Source: Salvelinus alpinus
Lineage: Eukaryota > Chordata > Actinopteri > Salmoniformes > Salmonidae
Assembly: GCF_045679555.1 (NCBI RefSeq)
Contig: NC_092096.1
Span: 28,156,364-28,220,363 of the forward strand
Direction: 5' to 3'
DNA length: 64,000 bases
Of the stretch, positions 1-10,835 are shown piece after piece (within the stretch, counting starts at the first letter, position 1; each line of letters starts with the position of its first letter). The notes below the pieces were generated by a model. That model was given only the letters and a program-made list of their open reading frames with translations, was not told the DNA's origin and ran no database searches. Both the position numbers and the translations under genes were made by a program.

Positions 1-1067
1 TCAAGGAGGTGAAGGAGGCCAGAGAGCGGGACTTCTCTTCCCTGGAGAAGACGGTGGAGGAGCGCCTGGCTGAGTTGAGTTCCTCCATCGCGGCCAGCGT
101 GACTGAGTTCACCGAGGCCCAGGGTGAGACTCAAAGTCAGCTGGCTGACCTCAAAGCCCGTCTGGATGACATGGAAGACCCGGCGCTGATCAGGCAGGAA
201 CTGTCCGCCATTGTCGACACCGTCGCCGGGCTCAGCGCCACTAAGCAGGCCACCGATGAATCTGCTTATTCGCTGAGGGAGCAGATCGCCGCGGTGGGGG
301 CGGAGCTCCAGACCCGTAACCAGGAAATAGCCTCGATGTCGCAGGAAGTGGAGGCGGTGAGGTTGCTGGTGCAGGAGACGGCGGGGAGCCTGCGGCAGCA
401 GGTGTCGGGGGCAGAGGCAGGCATCCAGGCGTTGACAGATCAGGACCAGAGCCTGCAAAGCAGCCTGGAGCTGGCCACCGAAGCTCTACACAGTCTGGAG
501 AAGGAACTGCGGGGGGAATCGGCCAGGGCTGAGCAGAGGTCCGACGGTCTGGAGGTCAGACTAAAAGTAGCGGAGGAGGGCGGAGACTCCCTGGCGGCGT
601 CGCTAACAGACCTGACTTCCAAGTTTGAGGCTCTTCTTGCCAAGTACGATTCCCATGAGAGCACGCTCGCCGCCCAGGGCACAGCAGCTGAGAAGGCCCG
701 GGCCACTCTACAGGGAGAGCTAGAGGAGCTGAAGGGCAGCCTAGGGGAGCTCCAGTCCAACGTGGTTGCACTGAGTGGCGCTCAGACCAATCTGGCTTCC
801 AGGGACTCTAGCCTGGGGCAGCAGATAGAGGGGCTGGAACAGAAGCTGGAAGCCCTGGGGGAAGTCTCCAAGTCAACCAGCCACCCCCCACCAGAGCTGG
901 AGAAGCTGAAGAGCACCGTGGATGGCCTGGTGGGGAAAGCTGCCAAGCTGGAGAGCCATGAGAAGGCCATCGAAGCCTTACAGGGGTCACTACAGAAGAC
1001 CATTAGCTCATTGGAGGCCTTGACCAAATCCCCAGCCGAAGAGCAAGAAGGTGTAAGGGGAGCGTAG
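1..1067 (+). CDS. ckap4: CKAP4 (CLIMP-63), C-terminal part, 5' end outside window
   Basis: Cytoskeleton-associated protein 4 is a single-pass ER membrane protein whose long lumenal coiled coil sets ER sheet width and whose cytosolic tail binds microtubules. The window opens inside the gene; about 354 codons of the coiled-coil region are present, ending in a TAG at 1065-1067. The segment EARERDFSSLEKTVEERL near the start matches the human DARERDFTSLENTVEERL region as I remember it, and the whole stretch is rich in E, L, Q, S and A heptads without Pro or Cys until the last 60 codons, as expected for a rod. The C-terminus (EEQEGVRGA) is divergent. No splice site interrupts 1-1067, in keeping with the large last exon of CKAP4. 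It runs convergently towards IKBIP. A variant poly(A) signal ATTAAA lies at 1327-1332. The missing N-terminal part would carry the membrane segment. Confidence 0.9.
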   Translation, partial: KEVKEARERDFSSLEKTVEERLAELSSSIAASVTEFTEAQGETQSQLADLKARLDDMEDPALIRQELSAIVDTVAGLSATKQATDESAYSLREQIAAVGAELQTRNQEIASMSQEVEAVRLLVQETAGSLRQQVSGAEAGIQALTDQDQSLQSSLELATEALHSLEKELRGESARAEQRSDGLEVRLKVAEEGGDSLAASLTDLTSKFEALLAKYDSHESTLAAQGTAAEKARATLQGELEELKGSLGELQSNVVALSGAQTNLASRDSSLGQQIEGLEQKLEALGEVSKSTSHPPPELEKLKSTVDGLVGKAAKLESHEKAIEALQGSLQKTISSLEALTKSPAEEQEGVRGA

Positions 1068-1717
1068 GACGAAGAGGAGGAGGAGGGGGGGTAGTGTTCA
1101 GGAGGTGTAGACTGGGTTGGGTCAATGAGAAATGGGAAACGTGGACTGCTGTGAATTTTAATACAACACTGCACTGTAGTTTTTTGTTTGTTTATTTACA
1201 TTTTTTCTCATTTGAGTTTTTCATTTAGTCAGATTATGTTACGGGTGGTTTCACAAACCCAACTTGCAATATTAGCTCTTGTTCAGGAGCGTGTTATGTT
1301 TAACTGATTTGTGTTTTGTTACAAAAATTAAATTGGGTCACCACATGTTTGTGTAGACAAGGCTTTGAATTGATTTACATGTATATTATAAAATCTTCAT
1401 CGTACATTGTATGGGGCTAACTCACTCCAACCGTCTCCGTGACAGATGCAAGGTAGCCATTTTGCACACCACCACACTTCACCAATCTCACTGGAGGTGA
1501 GTATTGAGGTGAAAGGTGAGTGGATCGGTCTGTTTCTAGGAGATCATTGGATAAAGATCATAGAAAATCCTTCATAGGATACAGGCTACAATGTTAAAGC
1601 ACTCCCAGTTCATTTAAAGGCTCACTCTAGGGATGTGCTCCAAATGGCTCTCTATCCCCTAAATAGTGCACTACTTTTGACCAGGGACCATATGCCTCTA
1701 GTAAAAGTAGTGTACTA
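1068..1717 (+). other. CKAP4 3' UTR/flank
   Basis: Non-coding sequence after the CKAP4 stop. It is AT-rich with a possible ATTAAA poly(A) signal at 1327-1332. From about 1636 it enters the left arm of a common salmonid palindromic repeat (see 1636-2415). No other gene signal seen. Confidence 0.5.
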
Positions 1718-2415
1718 CAGTGAGCTCCAAAAGTTTTGGGACAGTGACACTTTTTGTTGTTTTGGCTCTGTACTCCTGCACTTTGGATTTGAAATGATAT
1801 AATGACTATGAGGTTAAAGTGCAGACTGTCAGCATTAATTTGAGGGTATTTTCATCCATATTGAGTGAACAGTTTGGAAATTACAGCACTGTTTGTACAT
1901 AGTACCGTTATTGTAACGGTGAGAGGTAGGAATTTTTGGTGAGTATGATATTTGTGGCTCTAACTTTCTCACTCATCATTATTCACGATTCATTCAGGAC
2001 TACCCGTAATCATGGTAGCATCCATTCATTTTTATTGGGCACAAAATAATCTGACAACCAAAACAAACAGCAAATGCATCCAACAAATTTGTAGTCACAT
2101 AGTTTATGTAGTCATTGTGTGCTATGAATATGGGATCAAATACTAAACTTTTGACTACTTTAATACACATAAGTGAATTTGTCCCAATACTTTTGGTCCC
2201 CTAAAATGGGGGGGGGGGGCTATGAACAAAAAGTGCTGTAATTTCAAAACGGTTCACCCAATATGGGTGAAAATACCCTCAAATTAAAGCTGACAGTCTG
2301 CACTTTATACCATTTCAAATCCAAAGTGCAGGAGTACAGAGCCAAAACAACAACAATGCCACTGTCCCAATACTAATGGAGCTCACTGTATATAGGGAAT
2401 GGGATGCCATTTGAC
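1636..2415. repeat. Salmonid palindromic element split by a MITE
   Basis: The left arm (about 1636-1717) contains the motif AGTGCACTACTTTTGACCAG, and the right arm (2389-2415) reads TATAGGGAATGGGATGCCAT. The two arms are the inverted ends of a salmonid repeat also seen near 28450 and 62735. The Tc1-type MITE at 1718-2388 sits between them, so the MITE inserted after the palindromic element. Confidence 0.6.
1718..2388. mobile_element. Tc1/mariner-type MITE with long inverted repeats
   Basis: The ends are CAGTGAGCTCCAAAAGTTTT (left) and the complement of a GGAGCTCACTG right end, flanked on both sides by TA, the Tc1/mariner target. The inverted repeats extend about 160 bp each, including the shared GTGCAGACTGTCAGC block. 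No transposase remains in the 671 bp, so it is a non-autonomous derivative. It also contains a (G)10 tract at about 2210. Confidence 0.85.
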
Positions 2416-4637
2416 ATATAACCTGGTGCTTCAGACTGAGTATATAAGTGAACTTAATACAGTCTGTGATGCTTCATAAAAAGCTTATTGGAATATTTAA
2501 TTAGGAAATACTGCTGGGACAGTCAAGTGAGAATTTATTGAAAGTAATTACTTTTCATCTGAAGAGGGAAGGAGATTGCTTGAGGCTAATTCAATCATTT
2601 CCTGATAGGCCACTTATAACCTGATTTGAGTCCTCACACACACACACAAACCTTCCATTCAACAGGTGCCATTGCCTCAACATGTACAAGGAAATGCATA
2701 ATCATGTATAGGGAATACAGAGTAAACACAAACTTCAAATTGACATAATTTATTAAGCACATCCCTCAAACGAAGAACAATATATCCAAGGCTTTAAAAC
2801 ACGATCTCTGCATTGTCCTAACCCCACTACAATTGGGTTGTGACAGTTTAAAGGAATGGCTACAGTAAATACATGTGGTGTGATCTGTACATGTAATTAG
2901 CTTTAGTTAAAACGGTATGGTGTCCACACTCTTTACCCAAAGACCAGCTGCAATCTGCGTCCTAATGTCTGGTTGTCGTTGAGCAATTCCAGGTATGTGT
3001 AGATTCAACTCTATCTTTAGAGATGACATGCCAATGTGCATATTAAACAAGTTGTGATTGGCTGTGAGGTTGTCAGCTCATTGTTCAGCTCCGATACACA
3101 CTTCCTCCTTCAGACGTACATTTCCTGTAAAACACCTGGAGGCTTACTCAGCGGAGTAGCCATAGAAATGCAATCAATAGATTGGCATGCTTCCCTATCA
3201 AACATGATCGTCATGTCTGTTCTACACAACATATTTCTATCAGAACATACGGTAACCCACTGAATGAGCCCAAGTTTTTTTTCCAAAGGAGTGCAAAGTC
3301 AGCAATTTTGCAGATTAAAATGTTAAACACAGAACAGAAACAACTCTGACATGAATCACAGCTCTATGTCACACATTTCTACCTGCATTGCTCTGCAGTC
3401 AGCCCCATTGAATAAACTCCCGGGGACAGATTGCACACCCTGATGTAAACACAGGCAAAGCTACATTGCCTTGCGGGCTGCAGCGTTCAGTATTCTATTT
3501 TAGGTCCCTATACCTTTAAACCACAGACTCATTTCGATTTGATTGATGGCAGAGATATGTAAAAACTAGCAGGACTAGCTAGCCATGTGGAACCCCAGGG
3601 CATGTATTCAGCACTGTGAACAATTCAGAACATTGCAGGTAGAATGTATAGCGCTGACATCATCATTCCCTATTGTACAGAATCATATTGTAGCATAACA
3701 TTCCTCCTGAACAGGCCCCTTAGCCTGAGAATACATACCCTTGTGCAGGTCACACAGGGGTCAAGCAGTGTTGTTACAACCCCACCACTGGCCAGACTGA
3801 CAACTGATAAGGGGGAAACTGTTCAAGAGACTGCTCACATTCCAAAACTGTGGACCAGCAAGACCTCTCAGTCACCATGATTGATGCCATTTTTCTCAAA
3901 AAATAACATTCCAGCCTCCTAGGACACAGGTTGGCATTTATTGGGATGACTCATGTACTGGAGGCAGCTCTGCAGGGTAGCCACTAGCTGGCACAGCCAT
4001 AAAATCTGATTTTAAACCTAACCTAAACCACACTGCTAACCTTATCCCTAAACTTAAATTAAGACCAACAAGCACATTTTTGTTTTCATGACTTTTGACG
4101 CTATATAGCGAATTTTGGACTTTGCCACTGGCCCTTCTAGTGGAAATTGCTCAGCTCAAGATTCATCGCAATAAATGCCAACCTACTCATAGGACAGGTT
4201 CATTCAAGGATACAATTTGTAAAGCAACATACGTTAGTCAGAATTCTAGACAAAAGGCCCAGTTAGTCTCAACCTAACCCCTAGGACTTACCTCTACACC
4301 CCCTAAAGATATGTATAGGTATACAGTCAATGGAAAGTATACTGGAATGTACATTATAGGGGGAGTAACCTGTTCTTCTGTGGGTTCCACCATATTGCTT
4401 ACATTAATCAAGATCTCTGGGGAGGAATCCAGAAGTACCTATTGTAAAGACTAGGTGGGGTTGACCATGGATGTACAGAAAGATCAGCAAATTCTGTTTT
4501 CAAATTTTCAAAAATGTGCAAGTTATTGTAAGGGAATGATTGGTGACAAGCTGAAAGTTTGCCATTTACTCTGTAGATCTATAGCACATAGAAAAGCACT
4601 CCTTCACAGCTCTCCTTCCAGTGTCTGAGGGAGGGCT
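2389..4637. other. Intergenic region between CKAP4 and IKBIP
   Basis: About 2.2 kb of AT-rich DNA between two convergent genes. It probably contains the long 3' UTR of the IKBIP long isoform: minus-strand AATAAA signals lie at 3937-3942 and near 2750. No exon, RNA gene or further element is recognised. Confidence 0.4.
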
Positions 4638-7600
4638 TCACTCACGTTGACTTTCTGCAGAAGCATCTCTCATCTCAGGCTCAACTATCTGACTCAACTG
4701 CTGTGTCACAACTCCTAGGTCATCCTCCACAGCGCTGAGGTTAGCGAACGTCTGCCGTAGCTCTGCGATGTCCTCCTCCCTCCTGGTCAGATCCTCGGCC
4801 AGACGGCCGATCCTCAGGGTCAGCTCATCCACCTGCGGAGCCAGCGCCCCGAAGTCCCGCTTGATGGCCGCCACCTTGGGCTTGAGGTCGCCGGCAAAGG
4901 TCACCGTGCGGACCAATCGGGCGCGGCCGCTTTCCAGCTCCCTCAGGCGCTCCGAGATCTGCCGGTCGTTGGCGAACAGCTCAGGTAGGCGGCGTTTGAG
5001 CTGCTCCAGGGCTTGTGCGTTGCGCTCCGTGGCGCCCTTGAGGCCCTGGATGCGGTCGATGCTGCCGGCCAGCAGGTCGCCGATACGTTTGACCATACTG
5101 CGTTCAGCCTGGGCGGCCCTCTCCTCCAGCTCCCGTACCTTCTCCAGGAGAGACTCCACCTCCGACCGGAGCCCATCCATCCGACGCACGTCTGTCCGCA
5201 CCGACGCCACCTAGGAGATGGAGGAAGAGGAGAGGAGGAAGATGATTCATGGGCAAAGCTTTACATTAACTGTCTTTCTATTCTAATGCCACGGTTCTGT
5301 TCAACAAGTTGCCTCTGGTTTTGAGAGACTTCAACCTTTACGTACTTGGAATATAAAGTTCTTGGTGTTATTACATGTAACTACATAGTACTGTACTATG
5401 TAACTACTTTAAAACATACTATTTCCAGTTTATTACAATACAGTGATTGTTTCAGGAATCTTATCTCCAGTTCCTGTGTAATTGCCTGAGTTATTACATC
5501 CTGGTTACCAAAGTAGTTAGAGCATCTAGATGGCTTAACTACATTTTTTTTTAAAGAAAGCATAGTAAAGCATAGGCCGCTGCCAAACCTTAGTGTTGAC
5601 ATCCTTATTGATGGCAGAGGTCCGTCCCTCGATTTGTCCCACAGCCTCGGTCAGTGCTGCCACGCTGTCCTGGAGCAGGCCGCGTTTCTCCGTTAGGCCG
5701 GATGCCCAGTCCTTCAGCTGGCTTACATCCCGTTCCAGGGCCTCCAAGTTGGGCAGGAGACCACCAGGCTGCCTCTCTAGATGCTCCAACAGGCTCTGGA
5801 CACCCTCGCACTGCGCCAGGAAACAGGTGGAAAGACAGAACAGGGCGGCCATTTTAGAAAAGAGCTTTACATAGGAAAAGACTGAGCAGCTAGATCATGC
5901 AGTCATAGACCGGTAGATAGGATTCATTGAAAAACATGCAGGGAGACTGTCCATAAGTTACACAGAAAGCTGATGTTTAGTGAAAATAAATAGAGCAATT
6001 AAATGATTAACAACACCAAGATATTTGAGACTGCTTTTAATTTACTAGAGATACAAGGAGAGAGAAGCCTTTTTTATTTTTTTAACAATAGATTTAACCA
6101 AATTTAAACATTTAAAAGATTCAGAGAAACACTAATAAGGCACATTTATTAGAAATGCAATACTGGCATAACTGTCAAACTCATTCGAATATAAAATGTG
6201 TATAAAAAAATGTATACAAACTCAACATTTGAGTACCTGATGATATTGGAGTACCGGTCACAATTGTTCTCCGTTCAGACACCAACAAGGCAACAATAAT
6301 ATCCTTTACAGATTACAGGAGCAGTGTTTGGGTGCAAACGCTACATTCAGTTGCTGACTTTCAGCAGCCAGTGTAGATAACATTGATTGGTGCCCATATG
6401 AGATAGTAGTATGTTTGTGAGACAAGAACTTAAAACCTATTGATGAAACGTATCGCTAAACTTTAGCAATAGCAAGTTAAAATGCACAAATCACAAAACG
6501 TAGCAATGGTTTAACTATGTGAGGATTTAACAGCAGTTTTAAAACAAATGGAATAACAGGACCACTCCTTCCCATGGTTGAAAATTGACATCACACACTG
6601 AGGTCATCATTATGCACCGGCTGGGGTGGCTCATCCTGCTCTGGGTCCTTGACCTTTCACCCCTGCCTCTCCCCTTCCCTATCTGGCGTTCCAGAATTAT
6701 CCTGGTTGTCCTGTTGCTCATCTCCCCTGCTGAGCTGTCCCAGCGTCTCCTTGACAACGGCCAACTCATTCCTCATCTTGAGTATGCTGTTGTGGGCCTG
6801 GAGGGCATCCAGAGCCTGCTTGATGTCCAGGATCTCCGTCAGGGCTTTAAGCATGCTGTCCTCCGTCCCAAACACCTGCAGGGTGAGCTCCTCTAGCCTT
6901 CGCTCCGCCGCCCCCAGGTCCCCCCCTAGCCTCAGAATGGATCGCACTGCCTCCTCCACAGCCGGGAGGTGAGCCTCGCACTGCTGGGCCCGGGGGATGT
7001 GCTCCTCTAGCTGGGCGACTAACTCGGTATCTACTCGGAGCAGGCTCCGAACTTGGTCCTCCAGTTTGTGGAGCTGCTTGGTGTTCCAGTCCAGCTGGTC
7101 CTGGGCCCGCTTGGCATCCTCGTCCTCGGTGCGGCCCATGGCGCGTGTGTTCCGCCGGGTGCTGTCCTCCAGCTCCTCCAGCCTCTCGTCCAGCGCCCGG
7201 GCCCTCTGCTCGGCCTCGTTCACCCGGTCCGTGGCGCCGGCGTGCGCCTCACGTGACTCTGTCTTCAGAGAGGCCAGGTCGGAGGTCACCGAGGCCAGGC
7301 CCGTCTGCCACGTCTCAGTCACGTTCAAGAAGCGGGCGTTGACTGTCTGGAGATCGCGAGAGGCAGAGTTCTCGTCGTCCTGCATCGCCATGACGACGGC
7401 ATGGAGCGAGGAGAGGTCACGTTCGAGGCGCGTCGCCAGGGAGAAGGTGGAGAGAGCCCCCTGCAGGTTGTCCTCAGAGGCGGCGAGCTGCAGCCGCAAC
7501 ACAAAACAGGGAGGGCTGTTTCTGGGGGGGGCTCTGGGATCCTCAGTATTCTCTCTCACACTCAATACAATCATACAAGTACAAATCCATGCACACATTC

Positions 7601-8404
7601 AGTCAAAAGATGTGTATAGCAATTCTAAGGAAGACAATGTGATTTGATCACAGAATTAAATTCAACTGGATAGGCTATACAATCCAAGATGCAAGAATAA
7701 CTGCAGCAATAAATACATGAATAATGTAGACATGTCTGCAGGGGCTAAATGATAAGGGGGAGGGGCCTACATTATGTGACAAGCAAGACAATGACAGTAC
7801 CAATACACACATAACAAAGCATAGACTTCTCTGCATAATGTTTTTGTGTCCTGTTCTTCATGGGAGAGAGATGGGTAGAATGTTCCAATAGAAACAAAAC
7901 ATACCTTCTTGGACACCTTGATGACTTCCTCCTCCATTTCAAGGAGACTTGCAGTCTTCCCAGACAGTAGTTTGTACTTTTCTTCCACGTCGAAGAATCT
8001 TGCATTCTGCTGCAATACAAACCTGTAATGTATGGGGGAAAATAACGTAATGAATAGGCCAACTCAAACATAAAATTATTAATTTCCTCTTGTTTGGCCG
8101 AGATGAAAGTAAATAGAAATTATCCATAAGCACACGGGCCTTTATAAGTAAATATTTGCCTTATGCAAATGAATAGGCATACTTTTACTTACCATGTAAG
8201 CACCATGCAAACTATCAGTGACAGTAGACAAGTTATCGTTTTCACATCCAGGGAGGACGGCGAGGAGCTTTTACGTTCAGCCAAGCTATTTCCTTCGGTA
8301 GCTTTTGCTTCATTTTCGGAAGTGTACTTTGATGTTTCAACCGGTTCGTAATTTTGTTTCTGAGCCGTGGTCTTCTTCCTTTGCTTCACTTCATTACTTG
8401 GCAT
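4638..8404 (-). CDS. ikbip: IKBIP, long isoform (shared exons 1-2 plus 3B and 4)
   Basis: Inhibitor of NF-kappa-B kinase-interacting protein, an ER membrane coiled-coil protein. Coding exons on the minus strand: 8193-8404, 7905-8022, 5589-5810 and 4638-5210 (374 codons; human isoform about 350). All introns are GT-AG: donors at 8192, 7904 and 5588, acceptors ending at 8023, 5811 and 5211. Start ATG is 8402-8404 (MPSNEVKQRKK, compare human MSEVKSRKK). A single membrane segment lies at residues about 55-73, and the junction codon makes WFVLQQ, matching human WFVFQQ. The last exon holds KRIGDLLAGSIDR and DELTLRIGRLAEDL, which are strongly conserved in IKBIP. The 6657-7487 exon is skipped in this form. 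The human gene diverges from APAF1; no APAF1 is visible here. Confidence 0.9.
5811..6656 (-). other. IKBIP intron/3' UTR of exon 3A isoform
   Basis: The stretch between the exon 3A stop and exon 3B. It should contain the 3' UTR and poly(A) site of the short-tail isoform. Minus-strand AATAAA-type signals (TTTATT on plus) occur near 6070 and 6145. No transposon recognised. Confidence 0.45.
6657..8404 (-). CDS. ikbip: IKBIP, alternative isoform ending in exon 3A
   Basis: Exons 8193-8404 and 7905-8022 joined to a large terminal exon 6657-7487 (acceptor CTGCAG at 7488-7493, stop TGA at 6657-6659), giving 386 codons (human counterpart about 377). The exon begins LAASEDNLQGALSTFS and contains LEDSTRRNTRAMGR and HNSILKMRNEL, which match the alternative human IKBIP C-terminus (LESTENILQ, LEDSTLRNIRTVKR, DNSILKMQNEL) as I recall it. 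Exon 2 ends in phase 0, and both 3A and 3B start in phase 0, so either tail keeps frame. Exon 3A lies between exon 2 and exon 3B, so choosing it requires polyadenylation inside the gene. Both lumenal tails are coiled coil, but they are unrelated in sequence. Confidence 0.88.
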
Positions 8405-8860
8405 TTTTGTAGCCTGCAACAAAGTTTAGCTTCCTTTTGCCTACTTGAAAAGGAATTGATTCAAAGTAGCAGCTGCGACTGCAAGCGACAATGGCCCACA
8501 GCTCTAGAAGTTTCGCAGCAGACTAGCGCAAAAAACTCCATCCAAATTTCAAGTTAAATGTATTAGTTCAAATGTGAATATAATTTAGGTATTTCAGATA
8601 ATCAAATAAACCTTAAAAGCATGCTACTTGCCAAAGCATAGACGAAAGTCTACATATCCCGTAAAGGAATCGACCACTTAAACGCTCCTTGGAATTTCGG
8701 AAAAAGAGCAAAATGCGTCAGCCAGCCACGTAGACGGCTGAGGCCTGAAACTATTACAACGTGTCGCCCGTTATATGATGAGTAGGCCCTGGCCCTCTGA
8801 TTTCAACGTTCCCCAATAGACCGTTTGAGGAAACATGAAAAACGGTGCGATATTTCAAGT
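8405..8860 (-). promoter_or_regulatory. Likely IKBIP promoter/5' UTR
   Basis: Sequence directly upstream of the IKBIP start, richer in CpG than its flanks (for example around 8690-8770), and free of recognised repeats until the hAT at 8973. Placement is by position only; no TATA box or mapped start site. Confidence 0.35.
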
Positions 8861-8972
8861 TTGTAAAAGCTAATTGGTATTAATGCGAATAAATGAGGAT
8901 GACACAGAAAAATCTCAAATAGAGTAGAGCACAGTTATGAGCGCACTTCATTCATGCAAAGGAACACAAAAT

Positions 8973-9576
8973 CAGTGGTGGAAAAAGTACTAAAATATCA
9001 TACTTGAGTAAAAGTAAAGATACCTTAATAGAAAATGACTCAAGTAAAAGTGAAAGTCACCCAGTAAAATACTACTTGAGTAAAAGTCTAAAGGTATTTG
9101 GTTTTAAATATACTTAAGTATCAAAAGTAAATATAATTGCTAAAATATGTTAAAAGTAAAAGTATGAATCATTTCTTATTCCTTATCTCAAGCCAACCAG
9201 ACGGCACAAATCTCTTGTATTTATTTATTTATGGATAGCCAGGGGCACACTCCAACACTCAGGCATCATTTAAAAAATAAAGCGTTTATGTTTAGTGAGT
9301 CTGTCAGATCAGAGGCAATGGGGATGACAAGGGATGTTCTCTTGATAAGTGTGTGAATTGGACCATTTTCCTGTGCTGCTTAGCATTTAAAATGTAACGA
9401 GTACTTTTGGGCGTCAGGGGAAATGTATGGAGTAAAGAGTACACCGTTTTCTTAACGAATGTAGTGAAGTAAAAGTAACATTTGTCAAAAATATAAATAG
9501 TAAAGTACAGATATTCAAAAAAACGACTTAAGTAAAAAAATACTTTAAAGTATTACTTAAGTACTTTACACCACTG
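8973..9576. mobile_element. Non-autonomous hAT-like element
   Basis: The ends are CAGTGGTGGAAAAAGTAC and, inverted, CAGTGGTGTAAAGTAC, typical of hAT elements in fish. The flanking 8-mers CACAAAAT and CAAAAAAT differ at one base, fitting an 8-bp target duplication. The inside is full of AAGTAAAAGT units, and there is no transposase ORF. It is located upstream of IKBIP. Confidence 0.75.
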
Positions 9577-9657
9577 CAAAAAATACCCACAAAAAGGGGG
9601 TAGCCAAACATTTAGTTTATTTGGCCTTGAGCAAATTACATTTCACCAATTTACATA

Positions 9658-9978
9658 CAGTGCCTTCAGAAAGTATTCACACCCCTTGACTTTTTTCCAC
9701 ATTTTGTTGTGTTACAGCCTGAGTTTAAAATTGATTAAACTAATATTTGTGTCACTGGCCTACACACAATACACCATCATGTCAAAGTGAAAATATGTTT
9801 TGGCCAGAGTAGGCCGTCAATGTAAATAAGAATTTGTTCTTAACTGACTTGCCTAGTTAAATAAAGGTTAAAAAAAAACACTTTACAAATGTTCGATTTT
9901 TTCTTCCACTTTTACAGTATTTTGTTTAGATCGTTGACAGAAAAAGTCAAGGGGTGCGAATACTTTCTGAAAGCACTG
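9658..9978. mobile_element. Short Tc1-like remnant containing a retroposon tail
   Basis: The left end is CAGTGCCTTCAGAAAGTATT, the right end its inverted match (GAATACTTTCTGAAAGCACTG), and both are flanked by TA. The middle (about 9808-9880) is a TAAGAATTTGTTCTTAACTG...AAATAAAGGTT tail of the kind found at the 3' ends of fish L2-clade LINEs and their SINEs, followed by poly(A), so a retroposon tail sits within a deleted Tc1. Confidence 0.7.
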
Positions 9979-10299
9979 TAGTTTAAGTGCCCAATATCAA
10001 GAATCGATTATCAATAGCGTTTCTATATTTTCCTTACAATAATCCTGAATGGTGCAACAAAGACATAGTCTACCCTTATGCAAGGTAATGTGTGAATTTT
10101 ACACATAGCTAAGGGCCATGCAGGGGCGTTCTTAATGATTTGGAGGCCCCAGGCAGAGACCAGCCTGAGGTTCCCTCCCATGTCTATTTAACACAATCAT
10201 GCTGAAAGAAGAGCTGTTCGGAGCTGGCTCAATATTGACCAAGACTAATCTTTTTTTTTGTAATTGTATGACCTTTTTAAACGTTCTAGTCAACATTTA

Positions 10300-10490
10300 A
10301 CATTTTCAGAAAATGTTGCAGTTTTAAAGCTTATTTACTGCAATTCTACACCTTTTCCAATAGGACAGAGAGAAAATGTTTCTGTTTTAAAGCAAATTTC
10401 CTGCAATTCTACACATTTTGCTAAGGGATGGAGAGAAAATGTTGCAGTTTTAAAGCAAATTTCCTGCAATTCTACACATTTTGCCATGAC
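10300..10490. repeat. Three tandem units of about 63 bp
   Basis: The core AAAATGTTGCAGTTTTAAAG recurs with a period of 63 bp at about 10310, 10373 and 10436, each followed by CTGCAATTCTACAC. The translated VLKQISCNSTHF repetition is a by-product of this period (21 codons) and not a protein signal. Confidence 0.75.
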
Positions 10491-10689
10491 TTATGCCATG
10501 CTCATACGACATCTGGTAAGAGTAACGAACAAAATCAATGGGAGCACCCTGGTGGTAGGGCCTCTGGGCACGTGATCCGTGTGCTCGGTTGGAAATTCAG
10601 CCATGATTAAGGAATTAGGTTTAGATAGCTGGCTAGACTAACTTACCTAGAAATCCATTTTTTTTTGCTGACATTGAGTGACTCTCAGG

Positions 10690-10835
10690 CTGCGTTTAGG
10701 CAGGCAGCCCAATTCTGATATTTTTTTTCCACTAATTGGTCTTTTGACCAAATCACATCAGATCTTTTTCCGCTGATCTGATTGGTCAAAAGACCAAGTA
10801 GTGTAAAAAAAGATCATAATTGTGCTGGCTGTGTA
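10690..10835. mobile_element. Snap-back (foldback) MITE
   Basis: An imperfect palindrome: CTGCGTTTAGGCAGGCAGCC on the left, and GGTCAAAAGACC with CAGCACAATTATGATC-type sequence on the right arm, with an inner TTGGTCTTTTGACCAA core. A second copy is at 12498-12625. Resembles the Angel-type foldback elements of fish. Confidence 0.6.

Noticed and set aside
4768-5214. 148-codon plus-strand frame
   Set aside because: Shadow of the IKBIP last exon, whose high-GC codons keep the opposite strand open.
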